A stretch of 38,625 nt of DNA, taken from Lingula anatina. Its lineage: Eukaryota; Brachiopoda; Lingulata; Lingulida; Lingulidae. Positions 31,601-38,625 of this stretch are shown piece by piece; within the stretch, counting starts at the first letter, position 1, and each line of letters opens with the position of its first letter. Below the pieces are notes generated by a model. That model saw only the letters and a list, made by a program, of their open reading frames with translations. It searched no databases and was not told where the DNA came from. The stretch lies in contig NW_019773571.1 in assembly GCF_001039355.2 (NCBI RefSeq), positions 1-38,625 on the forward strand. Reading direction: 5' to 3'. Both the position numbers and the translations under genes were made by a program.

Positions 31601-32960
31601 CTATGTTTTGCCAGACTTTTTGTACAAGTAAATTAAATAATAAATATCATAAAAGGAAATTATTCTAAATGTTTCAGGAGGGGTGTGGTGCGAAAGAAAA
31701 GAAAATATATCTACGCTTTGCTTGACGAATTAGACAGAAAGTAGAAGGTGATGGCTTGCATTTGTCTCCTTGCACTTTGAATAATTTCTTTTTGGGGGGG
31801 GGGGGGGAGGAGGGGGGAATAGGAGTTTACCCCTTGTGTCTCCCTCCCAAAACCAGCCGATCTGCCATTCAGTTAAAATTCACCTTGATGAAGTTGAGAT
31901 ATACAAAACCTACTTGTACGTGATTTCATGATATATCATTGAAAGTGAGTCGTATTTTCGTGTACTGTTTTCTTCTTTGTGTAGATCATCCCTCCCCTTT
32001 TGGAGCCTCAGTTCAACTCAATGTAATATGAATGAAAGGGAGAGAAGTTTTATGAGGGAATGGACAAAAATTAATACAGTCTTGTGCATTACCAAATACC
32101 CCTTATATTATTTGAGAGGAGAGTGACCAAGACCATGGGTGTCAGGGGTGTGTAGGCCTACTATGTGAGGCTTCTATGAGACTTTCATAGCACTCCTTGC
32201 TCACCGTTATAAACAAACAATGGCTTTGCCTGAGATAAATGCTCCTGTGCAAAATGTATTAGCCGTACTCTGTATATTGAAATGTTATGACAGGGTGCCC
32301 TTTACTTTTTACTCGAAGTATGGCGCTACACCTGTCCTTTGAAATTTTTATGCCCCACAAGGGTGATGTGAAAAGTTACCGATGATGATATTTATTCCAT
32401 GAATACCGGTATAATCTATATCGGGATAAAGGCCTATTTGTTAAATACTAATGGGCGCAAAAGAAATTCCATTCTTACGAAAGATTGCAAACTTTATGCT
32501 TTTTTATGGTTAAAACCACTAAAATGAAGAAAAAAATGAATTCTGAAGGATTTGGTTCCTTTCACGGCATTTTATGCCATTTCTGTTTATGATTATAGAT
32601 TAATGGGAGAATCATTTACATTTACACTCATTTACATCTATTTGTATTGTAATATTCAATGAGCACAGATCTTATACTAGTAACGTTGTATGAAAGTTGA
32701 GGGCCTTTAAACGTAACAAAAATGACAACCTACGCATTCCTCGGTAACTAAATATAAACTGAGAAGGACACACCAGTAAACATGTCGGTCATCAACCTGA
32801 CCTCATAACCTAACTCACACCAAGCAGGTGAGGCAGATGTACGGCTTCACATTTCATCTAGTCTCGATTTCTCGGAAATACGATGGAACAGATTTCAGGC
32901 TATTTCAAATGTGAGGTTGTTAACGCTGTTGGATTTGTTTTACTTAGTGACAACTTCGCA
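31601..32960. other. Intergenic region without gene
   Basis: No exon-like frame. Contains a G-rich run at 31794-31815 and one exact TAGGCCTA palindrome at 32153-32160. Confidence 0.5.
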
Positions 32961-32974
32961 TTTCTAATGAAGTT

Positions 32975-33468
32975 CTAATGAAGTTCGCCGATGATACAAC
33001 CTAAGTCGGTCTGATCAAGAAGTTGTAGAGAGACAACTTCTTGGTCTGATACATAACAATGTTGAGACTTCGTATAGGCAGTCGGTGACAACTCAATTAA
33101 TTGGTGTACAGACAATGACTTGATACTGAATGTGAGAAAAACAAAAGAAACGATTGTAGACAATATAATTCCAATAGAAATTAACGGCAAAACTGTCAAA
33201 CAGGTCTGTGAATATTAATCACTGGGTGTCCAACTGAACAATAGATCGACTAACCTGGAGTGAAAACACCATGAAATTATTGAAAAAGGCAAAACATCGA
33301 ATGTACTTGTTCAGGAAATTGAAAGCTTTTACCAGGAATGAGTCTATTTTTACGAACTTGTATAGGTGTGTTTTAGAAAGTATTTTAACTTATGCAGTAA
33401 CTGTTTGGTATAGGCGTGCAACTGTAGAGGATAAAAACCAACTGGAAAAGATTACATGGACAATTTAA
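32975..33468 (+). mobile_element. LINE (CR1/L2-like) reverse transcriptase remnant, 3' part
   Basis: Broken frames read KFADDTT (the F/YADD catalytic box with its following residues), then WCTDNDLILNVRKTKETIVD with interruptions, then an intact stretch at 33271-33468: MKLLKKAKHRMYLFRKLKAF, SIFTNLYRCVLESILTYAVT, VWY. This is the classic end of jockey/CR1/L2-type polymerases. Stops and frameshifts show it is inactive. It is a different family from the LINE near 16-20 kb. Confidence 0.85.
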
Positions 33469-34042
33469 ACGGCAGGTACGTAATTGAAACGGATCTTATC
33501 CCTATTTATTCCATTTATCGATAGATTTTTTTTTTAATTTTCACCCAGTTACTCAAGGTTTTTAGTTTTTAAGTGTTGAAAGCGACTTTTATCTAGCTTT
33601 TATCCTTCAGGAGTAACTCTTTTTAACACTAATACGTAATTTTATTTAAGTACATTTAAATAGTTTTATTCAACAATGGCGCGATCACAGGGCAAAAAAT
33701 TCCCAATTTTAGACATTTGTATTTTATTGGTTTGATAAATTATTATCTATCTATTAAATAAATTATTATCTAAAAAGTATGCACCAGAATGCATCCTCTA
33801 CCAGGGCCACGGAGAGTATTTGTTCACTAGATATTTCTGAGCTGTTCGACCAGAATCGTTGATAAATTAAGGACATCATCACTCAAGTGACCTCTTGGCT
33901 GTTGTTTAAATTTTAATCTTTTTCTAAGAAACATGGGCAGTAAGAATTTTCCCAGAGCCGCAACAAAGAAATCGTGATGCACCTTGTTTATACAATCAGA
34001 TAGTATAATCAGAAAGTTTTCAAACAGTCACGACACAAGTGC
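33469..34042. other. Intergenic region upstream of defensin 2
   Basis: AT-rich, with a short direct repeat of attattatctat words near 33736-33770. No gene seen. Confidence 0.5.
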
Positions 34043-34138
34043 TATATAAGACAGATAAGTTTGCTTGTTTTCCATCACTATTGTTCAGCGATAGAGATTC
34101 CCACCTTCAGCTACTATAGCGCCGGACGTTCCTCGAAG
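34043..34138 (+). promoter_or_regulatory. Candidate TATA box and non-coding first exon of defensin 2
   Basis: TATATAAG at 34043-34050, an initiator-like tccatcac about 30 bases on, and a donor aag/gtgaga at 34139. The first acceptor before the ATG is ttacag, ending 35495. The TATA-to-donor distance (96) nearly equals that of defensin 1 (92). Confidence 0.35.
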
Positions 34139-34768
34139 GTGAGAGATTTTCTTCGTGTTCGTATCGTAATACTTTTATCGGGCGTTTAAAACTTTACACA
34201 TGTAGTTGTTCATATATACAAGGGTTTGCATGCACTCCAGAATTAATACGTTACACGTTAAAGCCGTCAGTGACAAATTCGTCTCAGTTGTTGTCACAAA
34301 TATTACGTGACTCCACTTTCAGTAGCTGAATGAAGCGCTGATGAAATGTTTCTGAAACTTTGGCGTCGAATTTTGTCGTTAAATTTAATTTTGATAACGT
34401 TAGACTGTTTTTCCTTTAATGTTCACTATCAACTCATTCTTAGACATTTATTTAAAACACTTTATCTCACCGGTATAATGCGATCTAGAAAAATGTTTAC
34501 CCGATTGGTAATAAAAAAGGTTTTAAGCGTGACATAACCAATTCAGATTACAAGTTTAGCTTTATTTATTTTATGAGAATAATTTGTTATACTGTAAAGA
34601 ATGTCTTTGTACGGCTTAAATGTAATTTTTGTAATTTTAAGTATTATAAGTACAGTTTATATCCTAATCAAGATGCTGGGAAAATTGCGTTCTATTAACC
34701 CGTCTTCGAGTTCTGAATCTTAGCTTTTACCTTTACCAGGGAAACGTAGGAGCCCCCAATTCCACTAT

Positions 34769-35132
34769 AGGGGAGACCGGGGTTAGTTGGCCCAGTTAGA
34801 CACTTTTGGCCTTGTAGAACCAACTAGGAATGAGTAAGAGTAACAAAACCGGTTTCAAAGTAAGCCCCATGAACTAAGCTACGTATGCAACGTCATTATT
34901 TTTCAAATATGCTGCCAGTTGGCTCACAATTTGACAAAAATCGCAGTTGACGTCAGGGGGGCCAACTTGCCCCGAAACGGGGCAAGTTGGCCGTCCAACA
35001 CTTCCTTAGCATTTAAGGCTACGGTCACTTTGCAAGAGCATGTGGTCAATTTTTTTTTACCTCGTAGTTACTTTTTCATAAATTGACGGGGGGCCAACTT
35101 ACCCCGGGGTCCAACTAGCCCCGGTCTCCCCT
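34769..35132. mobile_element. Inverted-repeat DNA element with internal hairpin
   Basis: A 364-bp element with 24-bp terminal inverted repeats (aggggagaccggggttagtt; the right end reads the same from the other strand with a c for one t). A perfect internal hairpin lies at 34960-34992: 15-base arms ggccaacttgccccg around aaa. The motif ggggcaagttggcc recurs at both ends and in the centre. It encodes nothing. The target duplication is not evident, so the superfamily is open. It lies in the presumed 5' UTR intron of defensin 2. Confidence 0.7.
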
Positions 35133-35525
35133 CATCTAACACGTAAGACGGACACTTTGCATACTGTATAATGGGATTGCATGTAATTTTGACATGCAGG
35201 AGAAAGGAGAGAGTAAATCATTAATGTTTTGTTCAATCAAAGCGCCACCAGTCATATTATAGAAACTACATGTATTTCTTTGTTGGATGCACTGTGAGTG
35301 GAGCAGTTGCTGACAATGACCATTTAACGCCCTCAGTTCCTAAAGCTTGGCACCATGGTATCCCAAATTGCATGCAAAGCTGGAAACTTTCACACATTGA
35401 AATGATTTACGGAAATGTAAGGAAGAAATGAATGGATTTATTAAAGGTAAAATCAGTTTAGGGCGTTAATTGCATATACACGTATTACGTTACAGTTGCT
35501 GTATACCCACGTGCGACAATTTACA

Positions 35526-36085
35526 ATGAAACGCCAATACCTTTTCCTGCTGGTGTGCCTGGTGATTTTTACAATGGGTAACACATGATTTCTGTGGTTT
35601 TAAAATGTTTATTTTTTTATTTTACGCTTGTCAATTTAAATTATTCTACATTTATATATCATATCGTTTTAAAAGGCAGTATTTTCAAGACCATCGTACA
35701 CCCAAAGCCAGTTTCCATTTCTAAATGGAGTACCCTTCATGCTAGTAGGTTTTAATATACTTTCTAAACTACCGGTAGTTGAAGATTGCTTTGCACAACA
35801 CTCACTATACGTAAAGGAAGAGTAATTTGTAGATGTAAGCAATAAGCTTGAAATGTTCAACGTCCATGCAAATATCGCTGCGCAAACGAGACATATTATT
35901 TTATTCTAGATGCTGTCTGTGCATTGCCTGTGTCGGATGATGTTAGTCGTGTTAAACGTTTCACCTGCGACTTTATAGCGTACTTTGGAAGTGGAGCTGC
36001 TACTGTTGCTTGTGCGCTCCACTGCAAGGGTCATGGCAAAAGGACTGGCTATTGTGAAAGGAGTACTTGCATTTGCACTAATTAA
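35526..36085 (+). CDS. Defensin precursor 2 (insect-type, six cysteines)
   Basis: Coding exons 35526-35577 and 35910-36085 (phase 1 intron) give 75 residues. The signal peptide differs from precursor 1 by one residue (V14 to I). The pro-piece ends RVKR, again a furin-type site. The mature 41 residues begin FTCD with spacing C-x14-C-x3-C-x9-C-x4-C-x-C: a three-residue longer N-loop (FIAYFGSGAATVA) and a helix reading CALHCKGHGKRTGYC, closer to classical insect defensins than precursor 1 and more basic (about +2 plus two His). All six cysteines, the GYC turn and the CIC end are kept. Predicted secreted antimicrobial peptide. Seventeen of 38 aligned mature residues differ from its neighbour, which suggests different target ranges. 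Confidence 0.93.
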
Positions 36086-36417
36086 ATGTAGGTTACATTT
36101 TCTTATCTTACGAGCTAATGATAAATGGACCTAAGGGTTTCTTGGGCTTAGTATCTTTATTATACCTTGCAAAGTTCTCTAAGCACAAAAAGTAGAGCAT
36201 ATATTACGCAGACCTCATAAAGGAGTACGTTTTGCTTACGGTTTCGAAATAAGGTTTGTTTTCGTGAAAAAATCTTATATCATGTAATGAATGATATCTA
36301 CAGTTGAATTTATATCTAGGTATTGTTTGTTAACAAAGATAATAAAGTCACCCAGTTAATTTTGTTGTCCTCATTATTTTTGATATGATGATTTCCAATC
36401 TATGTTTTTTTTTTCAG

Positions 36418-36520
36418 CTGAAGAAGATATCCATTCGAAGAGAATGCAGCTCTGCGGCAAAATAACGGATTATATCGCGTGTATTTGAAATTGAATGAAT
36501 AAAATGTTGCCGTTGCATAT
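36418..36520 (+). other. Defensin 2 3' UTR exon with poly-A signal
   Basis: Acceptor CAG at 36415-36417, AATAAA at 36498-36503. Practically identical to the copy 1 exon; only the length of the preceding T tract differs much. Confidence 0.6.
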
Positions 36521-37748
36521 AACGTTTTGAGATTTTTAATTAAAACTATTCAGCCCCTCAGTGATTATTTTATATGTTCTGATATAGCATATTTTCTTAA
36601 TTGAAAGGCAATTCAGCGTTTTCAACAGGTTGATTGGATGTCCCTCGAAAAGCACAAAACCATTGATTGGTATACGGACATAAAAAAAATTAAAGTGCGT
36701 GCCAAGTTTCCAAGCTTCCTATCAATCTCTAGCGGTCAGATCGACATGTTGCCGATATTTTGACTAAGGCATAAAGCATTTTGTCTTAGTTAACACCCCC
36801 TCCCTTTTCAAATGGAGTCTACGTGTTTGCGAGTCGGTGTGTTCAAGCCTTTCTTACACCATATTTATGGCGGTATAACTGCGATGGAAATGAAACGTGT
36901 GGGGGCGTGACGATTTCCAGCAATATCATTGGTCCTTATCAGTAGAGAGCTAAAAACAAAAGAACCCTAATTATGTTAAAACAACATGACTTAACAGAAA
37001 CGAGCCAATCACAAAATACCTGCCCATAACACATGAAATAGGTATACAGAGAGATTTTATAAGATTTTCGCGTGCTGGCGTGCTGTGAGAACGAGTTTGC
37101 TGACAGTACACGAATTTTACACATGATTTTTGAGTTTATTTTCTACGTCGAAAACATGTTAGTCTTGGCTTTTTTTTCATTAAACCCAAGTATTACAAGC
37201 GCGATGGAGGCTATGTTGTTTTGATTGTTACGACATGTTTTTGACATACAAATCAGATTGTTATGGGCTTTGTAAAATTGGATATTAGCCACGTGGTTTT
37301 GGCTCACATTTATGCCAGCTTTTATTCACAAGTTTACAATATGTTAACTCGAAAATGGTGAATTGACAGCTGATTTTTTAAAAAATGAAAACTAGTCTTG
37401 ATATGGTGCACGAATGTATAAAAGAACTTCAGTGTAATAACTGGTCTCTAAGTAATAGTCTCTTAGAATATCATCAGCAGTTTTACAAGTTAATAATAAT
37501 AACAGCCTGTTTTAATCAATAATTCAAATTTTTCTTAAATTTAAAAATGTCAGATTATAATATTGTCCTTCAAACATTTCAAAATCTGAACGAAAATTAC
37601 GATGACACTTCTCAAGTTGTGTCAACTAGTGAGGGGTCCATTCAAATGTTCACTGAGGAAGTCTGCGTGTACCAACCCCGCAGCAGCGGTTGAAATTATC
37701 GGTATCTCGGTTCTTTTCTACGGTGGCTCTAACGAAAAAGTGTTTTAG
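36521..37748 (+). other. Conserved downstream flank of defensin 2
   Basis: About 97% identical to the copy 1 flank, including the CCAAT (near 37004) and TTTATAAG (near 37055) pair. It has about 60 extra bases at 37227-37290 bounded by short gtttt repeats, so copy 1 probably lost them by microhomology deletion. Confidence 0.5.
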
Positions 37749-38520
37749 GTGATATTCACAAAATACTCGTGGCAGTTTTATCTTTGCCATTTACTCCTCA
37801 TTGCAATTACTACTATCAATTAAAATGAGAAAACAATAAAATGACGGCACATTTTTATTAATGAAGTTTCCAGGTGCATTTACCTGAGCGTTTAAAGTTG
37901 GGGATAGAGCGACACATTTTGTTGTAAAGCAAACGACTTACATGTACACTTCCACTAATTACAGATAATAATTAAAACGGAATCAAACTAGTAAAAGGAT
38001 AGGGAGTTACTGAGTGTAAGTTAAGTTTCATCAAGAGTCAACAAGCGTAGAACATGTTTTTAGTGTCATAAAAAGATGGAAAAGGAACGGGAGAAAAGTC
38101 TGATAATCAGGAGATTCTTAGTCTGAATCGGGAGGTCGGAAATATAGTCCAAAATCGGGGGACCCCCGACGAGATCGGGATTGTTAACGTGTGTGAATTT
38201 CTTGAGATTTGAAGACGTTGGTATCAAATATAACGATAGGCTAACCAATCAATAATACCCGACGGCAGTTTTTTTTTTCTGGTTTCCTTTTTTATGATAT
38301 CTTTTATGATATCACCTGTGTCTGTCGTCGTCACTCTCGAAGATGACACGATAAGTACAAACCGTTTGACATTATGTCTTTAAACCCACAGAACCGATGA
38401 ATATTTATAAAATACAGGTCGAATTTTCAAAACAGCAAATCACCACTTTCCAGAGGTTATGCTATTTTTTCGTATTTTCAGCACACGTTTATGCACAAAT
38501 TGGCGCAAACGTTACCGATC
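37749..38520. other. Intergenic region near the right edge
   Basis: No gene recognised. At 38095-38180 are repeated cggga/tcggg words and the palindrome tcgggggacccccga, which suggests part of a dispersed inverted-repeat family; a minus-strand frame across it (38066-38248) is not convincing. Confidence 0.4.
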
Positions 38521-38522
38521 AG

Positions 38523-38524
<2 letters not shown>

Positions 38525-38609
<85 letters not shown>

Positions 38610-38617
38610 TTTTTTTT
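38525..38617. repeat. (AT)n microsatellite followed by poly-T
   Basis: About 33 AT units then about 26 T at the window edge. Confidence 0.95.
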
Positions 38618-38625
38618 GTATGCAA

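Larger units (their letters stand above)
35239..37748. repeat. Defensin duplication block, copy 2
   Basis: Partner of 28148-30892 in the same orientation about 7.1 kb downstream, with the identity profile described there. It lacks the SINE-like insertion. Confidence 0.9.

Overview
The window is animal nuclear DNA. Genes are split by introns with GT/AG boundaries and spread thinly through AT-rich sequence full of dinucleotide microsatellites, poly-C/poly-G runs, decayed non-LTR retrotransposons and short inverted-repeat DNA elements. The gene set (LAT-type SLC7A transporter, class A GPCR, DHHC palmitoyltransferase, insect-type defensins), the repeat style and the frequent TAGGCCTA-like palindromes suggest a marine invertebrate, either a lophotrochozoan such as a mollusc or an invertebrate deuterostome. 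I cannot fix the phylum from the sequence. The assembly has single-N joins at 577 and 16928 and a 336-base gap at 20066-20401, so structure around those points is uncertain.

Left part (1-20,000, minus strand). A class A GPCR fragment (TM5 to the C-terminus) ends at the N at 577. Three exons of an SLC7A/LAT amino-acid transporter follow: exon 3 (6187-6322), exon 2 (8327-8485) and exon 1 (14771-14950). All join in frame and give the first 158 residues. I did not find exons 4 onward. Exon 1 and about 3 kb around it occur twice in tandem (13966-16927 and 16929-19905), separated by a single N. This is either a real duplication giving two alternative first exons or two haplotypes laid end to end. 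A decayed partial copy of exon 3 lies at 5669-5739, and the exon 3 splice donor sits in a 26-bp triplication. Both ~3-kb blocks carry the same broken reverse-transcriptase fragment.

Middle (20,400-27,700). Mostly repeat-rich intergenic DNA, with two inverted-repeat elements and a dispersed repeat. It contains one well-preserved gene, a DHHC-type palmitoyltransferase (25215-26363, plus strand) with an uninterrupted coding region. A perfect 13-bp-arm inverted repeat lies just upstream.

Right part (27,700-38,625, plus strand). Two tandem defensin genes (28426-28995 and 35526-36085) encode 72- and 75-residue secreted precursors: signal peptide, short pro-piece ending in an RxxR processing site, then a six-cysteine mature peptide of insect-defensin type. 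The peptides differ at 22 of the 55 encoded exon 2 residues plus a 3-residue insertion, while all mature cysteines are kept. From the stop codon onward the two loci become about 97% identical for some 1.8 kb, which points to gene conversion or recombination ending at the coding boundary. Between them lie an L2/CR1-like LINE remnant, an inverted-repeat DNA element and local tandem repeats. The genes do not form an operon or an obvious joint pathway. The defensin cluster is the functional highlight.
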